A stretch of DNA of 64,000 nucleotides from an uncultured Oscillospiraceae bacterium (GTDB lineage Bacteria > Bacillota > Clostridia > Oscillospirales > Oscillospiraceae). Shown piece after piece: positions 55,200-64,000 of the stretch. How positions within the stretch are numbered: the first letter of the stretch is position 1; each line of letters opens with the position of its first letter. A program made the translations under genes and the position numbers. The notes below the pieces were generated by a model that did no database searches, was not told where the DNA came from, and saw nothing but the letters and a program-made list of their open reading frames with translations. Where the stretch lies: contig CANQDL010000001.1 of the NCBI GenBank assembly GCA_947591105.1, positions 1 through 64,000 of the forward strand, read 5' to 3'.

Positions 55200-55386
55200 A
55201 CAGGAGGACCAGCGCCCGGGCGTGGAGATAATCCGGGAAGCCCTGGGGGACGTGAAGAAACTGGTCGAGATCGTGGGCCGGGACTGTCCGCGGGGTCATA
55301 GGCCCGGGGCGGATTGCTACCTGACGAACTGTAAAGAGTGCTGGATGGCATGGCTGGAAGGCCGGGAAAGGAGGGCGGAAGAATGA
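55177..55386 (+). CDS. Small phage protein
   Basis: MMKMKATEQEDQRPGVEIIREALGDVKKLVEIVGRDCPRG. Confidence 0.55.
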   Translation: MMKMKATEQEDQRPGVEIIREALGDVKKLVEIVGRDCPRGHRPGADCYLTNCKECWMAWLEGRERRAEE

Positions 55387-55802
55387 GCAAAGACAGGGAT
55401 GGATGGCGGTCGTATATGAAGAAGATGATAAGAAAATTCCCGGGTCGTGCCAGGGAACTGAACGACCTCCAGAGCGTACAGATCACAGCGAAGTATAACA
55501 GCGAGCCGAAGGGCGGCGGTGAAGCGCGGACAACGGAGAACATAGCGTTGCGCCAGCTTCCACCGTTAGATCAAGAGGAGTATGATGCCGTTCGGCGGGC
55601 TCTGGATGCGGTGCAGATGAAGATGGATGGCCCGCAGAGGTTGATGATGATCCGGCTGGTGTACTGGGAGGAAGTTTACAATCTGAAGGAGGCTTGCGAT
55701 GTGATCGGGTGCTCATACTCAACCATCAAGCGATGGAATGTGGAATTGATTAACTCTGTGGCGAGGAACTTCGGGCCATTCAAGGGCTTGTTGGAAATAT
55801 GA
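55383..55802 (+). CDS. Sigma-like/ArpU-RinA-type late transcriptional regulator
   Basis: MIRLVYWEEVYNLKEACDVIGCSYSTIKRWNVELINSVA HTH near the packaging genes. Confidence 0.65.
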   Translation: MSKDRDGWRSYMKKMIRKFPGRARELNDLQSVQITAKYNSEPKGGGEARTTENIALRQLPPLDQEEYDAVRRALDAVQMKMDGPQRLMMIRLVYWEEVYNLKEACDVIGCSYSTIKRWNVELINSVARNFGPFKGLLEI

Positions 55803-55913
55803 GCCTTATGAGCCAACAATCCGTGCTATTATGATACCGTGAAGAAATCGGGACAGGCGCGGAGCGATCCACCGCCTGTCCCGTCTGCATCGGAGGCCGG
55901 GAAGGAGCACAGG

Positions 55914-56237
55914 ATGGCGAGGCCATTTGCGGAAGCGTTCTATAATTCGGCAGCCTGGCGGAAGTGCAGGACGGCGTACATCAACCGGCGGATAGCGATT
56001 GATGGCGGCCTGTGCGAAGTCTGTCACCGGGAACTGGGCTATATTGTCCACCACAAGATATGGCTGACCGAAGAGAACATCAACGATCCAGAGGTCACAC
56101 TGAACGCGGACAACCTCCGCTTCGAGTGCCTTCAATGTCATAACCTGGAGGAGCCAGACGGCGGGAGGAAAACCGCCGGGCGGGAGAATCAATACACATT
56201 CGACGCGGACGGGCAGATCGTCCCACTCCCCCCCTAA
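55914..56237 (+). CDS. HNH endonuclease (packaging-associated)
   Basis: AFYNSAAWRKCRTAYINRR...CEVCHRELGYIVHHKIWLTEENINDPEVTLNADNLRFECLQCHN. Confidence 0.92.
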   Translation: MARPFAEAFYNSAAWRKCRTAYINRRIAIDGGLCEVCHRELGYIVHHKIWLTEENINDPEVTLNADNLRFECLQCHNLEEPDGGRKTAGRENQYTFDADGQIVPLPP

Positions 56238-56348
56238 AACGAAATCGCCCCCGCCGCTTGGACACCACGGCGCCCCTTACAAAAAACACACAGGCCGCGT
56301 GTATGACCCCCTCCCCATTTTATTTTCAAAGAGCGGAGGCTGAAAAAG

Positions 56349-56717
56349 ATGCCGAAAAAGACCAAAATAAACCGCATAAAGGACGAGAAGGCCAGACTTG
56401 AGTACATTTTTTTGGAAATCAAAGGGGAGAAGAAAGCGGTCACGGAAGGGCTGATCGAGCGGGCCTCCTTCATGCGGGTGGAACTGGAGGAAATGGAAAT
56501 CGACCTCCGGGAAAACGGGTACACGGAGGAATTTTCCCAGGGGAATCAAGAGCCGTATGACCGCCTCCGGCCTATTGTGAACGCATACAACACCATGAAC
56601 GCCAACTATCAGAAAATCATCCGGCAGTTGACAGACCTACTCCCCAAAGACCCGCCGGCTGACCCGGAAGGGGGCGGAGATGGCTTTGAGAACTTTGTCT
56701 CCGGGCGGCAGAATTAA
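56349..56717 (+). CDS. Terminase small subunit (P27 family-like)
   Basis: Position and MREL-EEMEIDLRENGYTEEF...RPIVNAYNTMNANYQKIIRQLTDLLP. Confidence 0.8.
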   Translation: MPKKTKINRIKDEKARLEYIFLEIKGEKKAVTEGLIERASFMRVELEEMEIDLRENGYTEEFSQGNQEPYDRLRPIVNAYNTMNANYQKIIRQLTDLLPKDPPADPEGGGDGFENFVSGRQN

Positions 56718-58392
56718 ATATGCCGCGGACTATAACCCGATCCTGGAATACTGGGAACAGATTGAGAGCGGGAAGATAGAGGTCTCCCGGAAGGTTAGGA
56801 CGCTGTATAAGAAGCTGGCCCATGACGTAAGGAACCCGGGCCGGTGGCATTATTCGGTGAACCGGGCGAATCATGTGCTGGAGTTCGCGGAGAACTTTTG
56901 CCGACAGTCAAAGGGGAAATACGGCGGGCAGCTTGTCCGCCTCATGCTGTGGGAGAAGGCGCTACTGGCGGCGGCCTTCGGTTTTATCGACGGCGAGGGC
57001 CGGCGGAAGTATCAGTTTGTCCTCCTGATCGTCGGAAAGAAGAACGGGAAATCACTCCTGGCGTCCATCGTCGGACTGTATATGCAGGTGGCGGATGGTG
57101 AGCCTGGCCCCGAGTGCTATGCGGTGGCGACGAAGAAGGATCAGGCGAAGATCGTGTGGGGCGAGGCCAGGAGGATGGTGAATAAGTCTCCAACGCTAAA
57201 GCGGCGGATCAAGCCGCTGGTGGCGGAGATGGTGAGCAATTTTAACGATGGGACATTCAAGCCCCTGGCGTCCGATAAGGACACCATGGACGGGCTGAAT
57301 GTCCATTGTGCTTTACTGGACGAGTTGCACCAATGGAAGAACGGGCGGGCGCTGTACGACATCGTGGTGGACGGCATGATCGCCCGGGAACAGCCGATGG
57401 CCTTTATGACATCGACCGCCGGAACTATCCGGGAGGACCTCTACGACGAACTGTATGAAGAGGCCACGATGATAATAAACGGCTACGAGGATCCGCAAGG
57501 GTACACGGATGACCGCTTCCTCCCGGTGATCTATGAGCTCGACGCCCGGGAAGAGTGGACGGTCGAAGAGTGCTGGATCAAGGCGAACCCCTCCCTGGGG
57601 GAAGTCAAGTCAGCGGCGGCCCTCCGGGAGAAGGTCAACAAGGCGAAGAAAAACCCGCAGCTTGTCAAAAACCTGGTATGCAAGGAGTTCAACATCCGGG
57701 AGACAACGAGCGAGGCGTGGCTGACCTTCGAGGAATTGAACAACGAGACCCGGTACGACCTGGAGAAGCTGAAACCAAGGTATGGCATCGGAGGCGCTGA
57801 CCTGTCCAGCACCACGGACTTGACGGCGGCAAAGGTGATCTTCCAGGTTCCCGATGACCCGAAGATATATGTCATGTCGATGTACTGGATGCCGGAGGAT
57901 TTGGTGGAGGAGCGGTCGAGAGAGGACCGCATCCCCTATGAAAAGTGGATTGAAAAGGGCTATATACGGACCTGTCCGGGGAACTCCGTTCATGCGAAGT
58001 ATGTAACGGAATGGTTTGTGGAGGTCCAGCAAAAGCACGATGTCTATATCCCGTGGGTGGGCTATGACTCATGGAGCGCGAAATACTGGGTCGAGGAAAT
58101 GAAGGGGTATTTTGGAGCCTCGTCGATGATCCCGTTGCAGCAGGGATATAAAACGCTGTCCGCCCCCATGAAACAGATGGGAGCGGACCTCCGGGCGAAG
58201 GTCATAGTCTACGACAATAACCCGGTGGACAAGTGGTGCCTGGCGAACACGTCAAAGGTGGAGGACACGAACGGGAATATAAAACCGTTCAAGACGAGCA
58301 ATCACCGCCGGCGGATAGACGGGACGGCGGCGTTACTTGATGCCTACGCCGTGTTGATGGACAAGCGGGACGAATACCACACGATGATTTGA
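56680..58392 (+). CDS. Terminase large subunit
   Basis: VLLIVGKKNGKSLLASIVGLYM Walker A; ALLDELHQWKN. Confidence 0.96.
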   Translation: MALRTLSPGGRIKYAADYNPILEYWEQIESGKIEVSRKVRTLYKKLAHDVRNPGRWHYSVNRANHVLEFAENFCRQSKGKYGGQLVRLMLWEKALLAAAFGFIDGEGRRKYQFVLLIVGKKNGKSLLASIVGLYMQVADGEPGPECYAVATKKDQAKIVWGEARRMVNKSPTLKRRIKPLVAEMVSNFNDGTFKPLASDKDTMDGLNVHCALLDELHQWKNGRALYDIVVDGMIAREQPMAFMTSTAGTIREDLYDELYEEATMIINGYEDPQGYTDDRFLPVIYELDAREEWTVEECWIKANPSLGEVKSAAALREKVNKAKKNPQLVKNLVCKEFNIRETTSEAWLTFEELNNETRYDLEKLKPRYGIGGADLSSTTDLTAAKVIFQVPDDPKIYVMSMYWMPEDLVEERSREDRIPYEKWIEKGYIRTCPGNSVHAKYVTEWFVEVQQKHDVYIPWVGYDSWSAKYWVEEMKGYFGASSMIPLQQGYKTLSAPMKQMGADLRAKVIVYDNNPVDKWCLANTSKVEDTNGNIKPFKTSNHRRRIDGTAALLDAYAVLMDKRDEYHTMI

Positions 58393-58404
58393 GGAGGCGC
58401 TGGG

Positions 58405-59565
58405 ATGGGTGCAATAAAAAATTTCCTGGCCAGGTTCGCCCAGGCCAAAACGGTGAGCCGCCTGGAGATGGTCACGCAGTACGGAGAGGGATATTACGCC
58501 TGGAACGGGAAGCTGTACAAGTCCGACATCGTGCGCGAGGCGATCCGCCCGAAGGCCCGGGCAATCGGGAAGATAGTGGGGAAACACATTCTCACGAAGG
58601 AGAACGGGGACATAAAGGTGAACCCCCGGCCCTATATCAAGTTCCTCCTGGAAGAGCCTAACCCGTACATGACGGGCCAGATGCTGCAGGAGAAGATGGC
58701 GACCCAGTTAATGCTCAACGGCAACGCCTTCGCCCTAGTGGTGCGGGACGATGCCGGCCTCCCGTGTGAGATATACCCTATCCCCGCCGGTGCGGCGGAG
58801 GCGCTGTATGACGAACACGGGGACCTGCATATCAGGTTTACCTACCTAAACGGGAAAAGCAACACATTCCTGTATAGCGATTTGATCCACCTCCGCCGGG
58901 ACTATGCGGAGCGGGACATCTTCGGGGAAAGCCAGGTCGAGGCCCTGGCCCCGGTCATGGAGTGCGTGGGGACGCTGGATCAGGGGATTATGAAGGCCGT
59001 GAAAAACAGCGGCCTCATACGATGGCTTTTGAAGTTCAACACGTCCACCCGCCCGGAGGACGTGAAGGCGCAGACGAAGCATTTTGTCGATACCTACCTG
59101 TCAACGGAGAGCGAGACCATAGGGGCCGCCGGCGTGAACGCGAACGTGGACGCGATCCAGATTGACCCGAAGGACATTATGCCGAATAAAACGCTGATGA
59201 AGGAACTCCGGGATCGGGTCTATGCGTTTTTCAACACCAACGAGAAGATCGTAACATCCTCATTCACGGATGACGAGTGGAACGCCTATTTTGAGGCGGA
59301 GATCGAGCCGGATATATTGCAGTTCACCAACGCCTGGACCCAGCGCCTATTCTCCCGCCGGGAGCGGGCCGGGGGGAACAGGATCGTTTTTGAGGCATCC
59401 AACCTCCAGTGCGCAAGCATACAAACGAAGCTGGCGCTTGTCTCCATGGTAGACCGGGGGGCGCTGACGCCGAACGAGTGGAGGGCAACGATGAACCTGG
59501 CGCCGGTGGAGGGCGGGGACAAGCCAGTCCGCCGCCTCGATACGGAAGTGGTGGACAAGCCGTGA
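58405..59565 (+). CDS. HK97-type portal protein
   Basis: VREAIRPKARAIGKIV...LLEEPNPYMTGQMLQEKMATQLMLNGNAFALVVRD. Confidence 0.95.
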   Translation: MGAIKNFLARFAQAKTVSRLEMVTQYGEGYYAWNGKLYKSDIVREAIRPKARAIGKIVGKHILTKENGDIKVNPRPYIKFLLEEPNPYMTGQMLQEKMATQLMLNGNAFALVVRDDAGLPCEIYPIPAGAAEALYDEHGDLHIRFTYLNGKSNTFLYSDLIHLRRDYAERDIFGESQVEALAPVMECVGTLDQGIMKAVKNSGLIRWLLKFNTSTRPEDVKAQTKHFVDTYLSTESETIGAAGVNANVDAIQIDPKDIMPNKTLMKELRDRVYAFFNTNEKIVTSSFTDDEWNAYFEAEIEPDILQFTNAWTQRLFSRRERAGGNRIVFEASNLQCASIQTKLALVSMVDRGALTPNEWRATMNLAPVEGGDKPVRRLDTEVVDKP

Positions 59566-59603
59566 AGGCTGGACATAAACGGAAGCGGGAGGAGGTGAGG
59601 TAA

Positions 59604-60341
59604 ATGCGTGTATTGCGGATCGTCGGGGTGATATGCCCCGATGACTACGAGTGGTACTACCGCGATTGGCTGGGTATGTCTTGCACTTGCCCTCATAACG
59701 TGCAGGACGCGATCAACGAGGCCGCCGGGGACTTCCTGACCGTGGAGATCAACTCCCCGGGCGGGGAGATCAGTTCCGGGGCGGACATCTACACGGCCTT
59801 GCGGAAGTACGACGAGGCGAACCCCGGGAAGCTGAAAATACAGATCACGGGACAGGCGTGTTCCGCCGCGAGCGTTATTGCCATGGCGGGATATTGCGAG
59901 ATGGCCCCGGTGGCCTTGATGCTCGTCCACAACGTATCACAGGAGGCCCGCGGGAATCACAACGTCATGGAAAAGGTGGCGGAGGATCTGCGGATCGCGG
60001 ATGATGCCCTGAGCGACGCATACGTCAGGAAGAGCGGGATGAGCAAGAAAGAAGTCCTCGACATGATGGAGCGGGAGGCATGGATCACAGCCGTACAGGC
60101 GAAGGATTTGAAGCTGATCGACGCGATCATGTTTGAGGGCCAGGACACGGCCTCGCCTATGGCGGCGAGTCTGTATGATTTGCCGTCCCATGAACAGATG
60201 GAAGCCGCCAAAGAGGCGCTGGCAGCCAGGAAGGCGACGGAGGCAGCGGGAGAGCCGCCGTCCCCGGAAGCCGAGGGCAAAACGGCCAGGGCAAAAGCCC
60301 GGCTGAAACTTTTGACGCTGACGAAAGGAGCGAAAAGATGA
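59604..60341 (+). CDS. ClpP-like head maturation protease
   Basis: INSPGGEISSGADIYTAL; GQACSAASVIAMAG. Confidence 0.95.
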   Translation: MRVLRIVGVICPDDYEWYYRDWLGMSCTCPHNVQDAINEAAGDFLTVEINSPGGEISSGADIYTALRKYDEANPGKLKIQITGQACSAASVIAMAGYCEMAPVALMLVHNVSQEARGNHNVMEKVAEDLRIADDALSDAYVRKSGMSKKEVLDMMEREAWITAVQAKDLKLIDAIMFEGQDTASPMAASLYDLPSHEQMEAAKEALAARKATEAAGEPPSPEAEGKTARAKARLKLLTLTKGAKR

Positions 60342-61576
60342 AGTACAAGGATTATCAGGAGAAGCGGAACGCCCTGACCGAAGAGGCTGACGGCCTCATT
60401 GACGAGGGCAAGATCGACGAGGCGAACGCCAAGATGGACGAGATCAAGGAACTGGATGCCAAGTGGGACGAGAGCGCCCAGGCCCAGGCGAACCTCCGCG
60501 CCCTGGATGGCGAGGCACGGAAGATGGATGTCTCCAATCCCGGCAGGAAGCCCGCCGAGGATGGAGCCGCCCAGGTTGACAAGGCCGGCGACGTGCTGGA
60601 GAACACCAAGGCGGAAGAGCTCTACAAGACCGACGAATACCGGGATGCCTGGGCGAAGCGAATGATGGGTAAGCCCCTCACCAGCACCGAAAAGAACCTG
60701 TACACCCGGGCGAACGAGTTCATCCACACCACCGAGAACACCGGCGACGTGATCCCGGAGACCGTGGCGGCGGGCATCATGTCCGAGATGGAGGGTATGT
60801 TCCCCTACTTCAACGACGTGGAAAAGACCACCGTTCCCGGCATCTTCACCATCATCCGGGGCAAGACCTCCAGCGAGGCGAAGTGGTATGACGAGGCCAC
60901 CGAGACGGAGGACGGCACGGAGACCTTCGACACCGTGACCCTGCAGGGGTGCGAGCTGTCCCGGTCCATTACCGTAAGCTACAAACTCCGCGAGATGGCG
61001 GTCAAGGACTTCATCCCCTACATCCAGCGGAAGATCGCGGAGCAGATGGGCAAGGCCGCCGGCTACGGCGTGACCAACGGCAAGGGCCACGAGAACGACA
61101 AGCCCGAGCCCATGGGCGTCGTTACCCTGCTGAAGAAGCTGGAGAACGAGGAAGCCCATGTGGTGAAGTATGAGAAGGGGAAGCTGTCCTATGTGAACCT
61201 GACCGCTTGCCGGGCGAAGATCAAGGGCCAGTATGCCGCCGGCCTGGCGATCTACGCGAACACGGACACCGTGTGGAACGAACTGGCGAACGTGCTGGAC
61301 AACAACGGGCGCCCCGTGTTCATCCCGGACGCCACCTCCGGCGGCGTGTACAAGGTGCTGGGTATGGTGGTCAAGGAGGATGCCTCCATGGCTGACGGTG
61401 ACATCCTCATGTCGAACGCCGCCCAGGGCTACCATGTGAACACCGCCCGGCCCATGTCCATGGAGACGGAGAATCACGCGAAGCAGCGGCGGACGGACTA
61501 TGTGGCATACTCCGTCATGGACGGCGCTGTGACCGCCGAGAACGCCCACGCCCTCCTGACCCGTTCGGACCCTTAA
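60338..61576 (+). CDS. HK97-type major capsid protein
   Basis: N-terminal scaffold-like coiled coil; GDVIPETVAAGIMSEME...VNTARPMSMETENHAKQRRTDYVAYSVMDGAV. Confidence 0.93.
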   Translation: MKYKDYQEKRNALTEEADGLIDEGKIDEANAKMDEIKELDAKWDESAQAQANLRALDGEARKMDVSNPGRKPAEDGAAQVDKAGDVLENTKAEELYKTDEYRDAWAKRMMGKPLTSTEKNLYTRANEFIHTTENTGDVIPETVAAGIMSEMEGMFPYFNDVEKTTVPGIFTIIRGKTSSEAKWYDEATETEDGTETFDTVTLQGCELSRSITVSYKLREMAVKDFIPYIQRKIAEQMGKAAGYGVTNGKGHENDKPEPMGVVTLLKKLENEEAHVVKYEKGKLSYVNLTACRAKIKGQYAAGLAIYANTDTVWNELANVLDNNGRPVFIPDATSGGVYKVLGMVVKEDASMADGDILMSNAAQGYHVNTARPMSMETENHAKQRRTDYVAYSVMDGAVTAENAHALLTRSDP

Positions 61577-61632
61577 CGGGGGCTGACCGCGTAAAGGTAA
61601 CGCCCCAGGGTCAGTCCCTTAATGATTACGGG

Positions 61633-61980
61633 GTGGGCGGCGACAAGCAGGTCTCTGACCTGATGAACGCCGACGTTGCGATTGAATGGACGGGAACCGA
61701 TGGCAAGGTGACAGGGAACTTCCCGAAGGTCTCCAAGTTCACCGGTTTTAGCGCTGATGCCACCGAACAGGAGGGTCATTACTTCTGTTTTGAGGTGGAT
61801 GAACAGTACGAGGGCCAGAAGGTGACGGTCATCGGCGCGAAGCAGAAAACCGCCCAGGATCGCAAATGGGTGGTACGCCTGGACGATTTGGTGAAGGCTT
61901 CCAAGAAGCTGACCGTCAAGGTGGCCGGCGAGATCATCTTTACCCTTGACTTCACCGGCGCACAGCTGGCGGAGACGTAA
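61633..61980 (+). CDS. Head-associated hypothetical protein (GTG start)
   Basis: Between capsid and connector genes. Confidence 0.65.
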   Translation: MGGDKQVSDLMNADVAIEWTGTDGKVTGNFPKVSKFTGFSADATEQEGHYFCFEVDEQYEGQKVTVIGAKQKTAQDRKWVVRLDDLVKASKKLTVKVAGEIIFTLDFTGAQLAET

Positions 61981-61998
61981 GGAAGGAGGCGGCCACGA

Positions 61999-62289
61999 AT
62001 GGCTTTAGGCCCGAAGGCTATCCGCGCTATTTTGCGGATGAAAACGGAAGCCCATGACGCCGAGATAAAAGGGCTGATCGAGGCCGCGAAGATCGACTTG
62101 AAACTTGCCGGAGTTGAAGTAAACTCCGGCAAGTTGTACGAGACGGCGGTGGCCTTTTACTGCAAGGCGAACTTCGGATGGCTGGAGCCGGAAGTGGCGG
62201 CCCACTGGGAGGCGCGGTATGAGAAGCTGAAAGCGACCATGCAGCACTCCACGGAGTACGGGCCGATCAAGGCGGAGCCGAGGGGGTGA
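61999..62289 (+). CDS. Head-tail connector (gp6-like)
   Basis: AEIKGLIEAAKIDLKLAGVEVNSGKLYETAVAFYCKANFGW. Confidence 0.82.
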   Translation: MALGPKAIRAILRMKTEAHDAEIKGLIEAAKIDLKLAGVEVNSGKLYETAVAFYCKANFGWLEPEVAAHWEARYEKLKATMQHSTEYGPIKAEPRG

Positions 62290-62295
62290 GCCGCG

Positions 62296-62598
62296 GTGGA
62301 GGACGTTGAAATCGTGCTGATCGCGGACAAGACCGACGAGACGGATCGGGACGGCTACCCGATAAAGACGGAGACAAAAAAGACCGTTTTCGCCAGGAAG
62401 AAATCCGTGGCGAGGACGGAATTTTACGAAGCCCTCCGATCCGGCATGAACCCGGTGTATATCTTTGAGATGTTCGCCGGGGACTATGACGGTCAGCGCC
62501 TCGTGGAGTATGAGGGAGTGAGGTATGAGGTGGCCCGATCCTACCAGGCATCCCCGGACTGTATCTCCCTCACCTGTAAGGAGGTGCGCCGGAAATGA
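62296..62598 (+). CDS. Head-tail adaptor/closure protein
   Basis: SVARTEFYEALRSGMNPVYIFEMFAGDYDGQRLVEYEGVRYEVARSYQ. Confidence 0.78.
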   Translation: MEDVEIVLIADKTDETDRDGYPIKTETKKTVFARKKSVARTEFYEALRSGMNPVYIFEMFAGDYDGQRLVEYEGVRYEVARSYQASPDCISLTCKEVRRK

Positions 62599-62963
62599 GC
62601 ATTGAAAGCAGAGCGAAGGAGGCCGTGGCCTCCTTCGCCCCGTTCTGGACGGAGGAAAGCTGGGACGGGTCAGAGGACACGAAGAGCGGGACATACCTCA
62701 CGTTCAACGCGACCTCAATGCCACATGTGTTCGCTGATGGGGAGGTTCCCTATGAGCGGTATATATGCCAGTTGCACCTCTATTGTCCGAGGGCCACGAA
62801 CACCGTCAAGATGCGGAAGCAGATAAAAAAAGCCCTGTATGCCGCCGGGTTCACCTGGCCCCATGTCGAGCCGGCGCACGACGGGGATGGCGGCCACTAT
62901 GTGTTCGAGTTCCAGGGACTTGAATCCACCGGGGAGGCGGAAGATGGCGAGCCTGACAACTGA
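62595..62963 (+). CDS. Tail terminator/completion-type protein
   Basis: Position; YERYICQLHLYCPRATNTVKMRKQIKKALYAAGFTWP. Confidence 0.65.
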   Translation: MSIESRAKEAVASFAPFWTEESWDGSEDTKSGTYLTFNATSMPHVFADGEVPYERYICQLHLYCPRATNTVKMRKQIKKALYAAGFTWPHVEPAHDGDGGHYVFEFQGLESTGEAEDGEPDN

Positions 62964-63366
62964 CGGCCTGGAGAGGCTGCTGCTCGATATGCAGGAGATA
63001 AGCGAGATACCGCTGGATATTGCGGAACAGATGCTCGAAGCGGGCGCGGATGTGCTTGTGAAGGGTCAGCGGGAAATGGCGATCTCCATGGGCGTGGTGG
63101 ACTCCGGCCAGGTGGCGGCGTCCATCGTGAAGGGAAAGGTAAAGCGGACAAAGGACGGTTACTCCATAAGCGTGTACCCGAGAGGGTCCCGCCGGCGGGG
63201 GAACAAGACAACACGAAATGCGGAAATCGCTTTTGTGAATGAGTTCGGAAAGCGGGGACAATTCCCGAGGCCATTCATCCGGGCGGCAAATGAGAAGTAC
63301 GGGGACGAGGCCGTGGATGCGGCGGCGGCCCGGTATGACCGCTTTTTGAAGTCCAAAAACCTGTGA
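62944..63366 (+). CDS. HK97-gp10-like protein
   Basis: VVDSGQVAASIVKGKVKRTKDGYSISVYPRGSRRRGNKTTRNAEIAFVNEFGKRGQFPRPFIRAANEKYGDEAVDAAA. Confidence 0.85.
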   Translation: MASLTTDGLERLLLDMQEISEIPLDIAEQMLEAGADVLVKGQREMAISMGVVDSGQVAASIVKGKVKRTKDGYSISVYPRGSRRRGNKTTRNAEIAFVNEFGKRGQFPRPFIRAANEKYGDEAVDAAAARYDRFLKSKNL

Positions 63367-63388
63367 TCTGTGAAAGGAGAATCAGAAC

Positions 63389-64000
63389 ATGAGATACGGA
63401 GCGAAAAATGCGAGGTGGGCGCCCTGGCAGGGTGACGAGCCGGAGCAGGGTATGCCCCTTTACGGCAAGACTGAGGACATGGGCGGCATCAACGAGAGCA
63501 ACGACACCATCAACTTCGCGGAGGCTTCCGGCTACGCCGACAACGGCGAGAAGGTGAAGGTCAAGGAGTTCGCCAACGGGACCATCGACGCGAAGATGCT
63601 GGCGGTTCCATTCCCTGTGGGATCCGCGATCCTGGGAACCGCCACGCACGGCCAGACGGGCCGGGCCTACGGCGGGGATGACCACGCCCCCTTCGGCGGT
63701 TACGGCTTTTACAGCTGTTACATCGACGGGGCGAACAAGCGGACGTACACCGTGATCTTCTATCCGAAGGTTCAGGGCAGCACCACCGGGAGCAACTACA
63801 AGACCAAAGAGGATCAGATCACGCTGGAGTACGACGCGATCTCCTTCAACATCCTCCTCCCGAAGTGCGGCAAGTACAAGGTGGAGGAACAGTTCGACAC
63901 GGAAGAGGAAGCCCAGGAATACCTCGACGGCCTGTTTGCCGGTACGTCCGTGGTGGCCGGCGTGGCCGGATCCGGCGTGGAACTGGGAAACCTGACCGTA
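63389..64000 (+). CDS. Major tail protein (phi13-type), truncated by window edge
   Basis: MRYGAKNARWAPWQGDEPEQGMPLYGKTEDMGGINESNDTINFAEASGYADNGEKVKVKEFANGTI. Confidence 0.85.
   Translation, partial: MRYGAKNARWAPWQGDEPEQGMPLYGKTEDMGGINESNDTINFAEASGYADNGEKVKVKEFANGTIDAKMLAVPFPVGSAILGTATHGQTGRAYGGDDHAPFGGYGFYSCYIDGANKRTYTVIFYPKVQGSTTGSNYKTKEDQITLEYDAISFNILLPKCGKYKVEEQFDTEEEAQEYLDGLFAGTSVVAGVAGSGVELGNLTV

Noticed and set aside
59957-61549. 530-aa minus-strand ORF
   Set aside because: Antisense of the major capsid and protease genes.
1-64000. CRISPR array
   Set aside because: No regularly spaced direct repeats with unique spacers noticed; the short repeats found are operators, hairpins or a 9-bp coding repeat.
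1-64000. IS element or transposase
   Set aside because: No DDE/DEDD transposase or terminal inverted repeats recognised; the only recombinase is the phage integrase.

Overview
GC-rich Clostridia/Oscillospiraceae-type Firmicute chromosome (about 1-34.2 kb) joined to the left about 30 kb of an integrated tailed prophage (about 34.23 kb to beyond 64 kb). The host part holds the recR 3' end, an RNase J-type ribonuclease, a STAS/SpoIIE-phosphatase pair, a flavodoxin broken at a G7 tract, a secreted MBL-fold hydrolase divergent from a small Arc-like protein with inverted-repeat operators, gpsA, dapA, asd, a SpoIID/SLH protein, queA, asnB, and a Na/Pi cotransporter. It also holds an IclR-TRAP-enolase-superfamily-KDPG aldolase-KDG kinase sugar-acid operon, a TctC-TctC-TctB-TctA transporter, two tandem MgtC genes and tmk. 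The prophage lies next to a 46-bp tRNA-Pro(CGG) 3'-half (attachment site). It carries an integrase, HicAB, a CI/Cro-type switch with five 17-bp operators, and a TM/Zn-ribbon/HIRAN-like protein beside the repressor. Its early region contains a Tad2-like ORF, three DNA methyltransferases, a radical SAM protein, an HUH/G2P-like Rep and many small unknown ORFs. An HK97-type packaging/head module then runs to the window edge. The most notable items are a circularly permuted C5 methyltransferase broken at two poly-G tracts with an overlapping second frame, the operator arrays, a recurrent intercistronic hairpin family, and the lysogeny-side HIRAN-like gene. All family calls come from reading motifs by eye; no searches were run.
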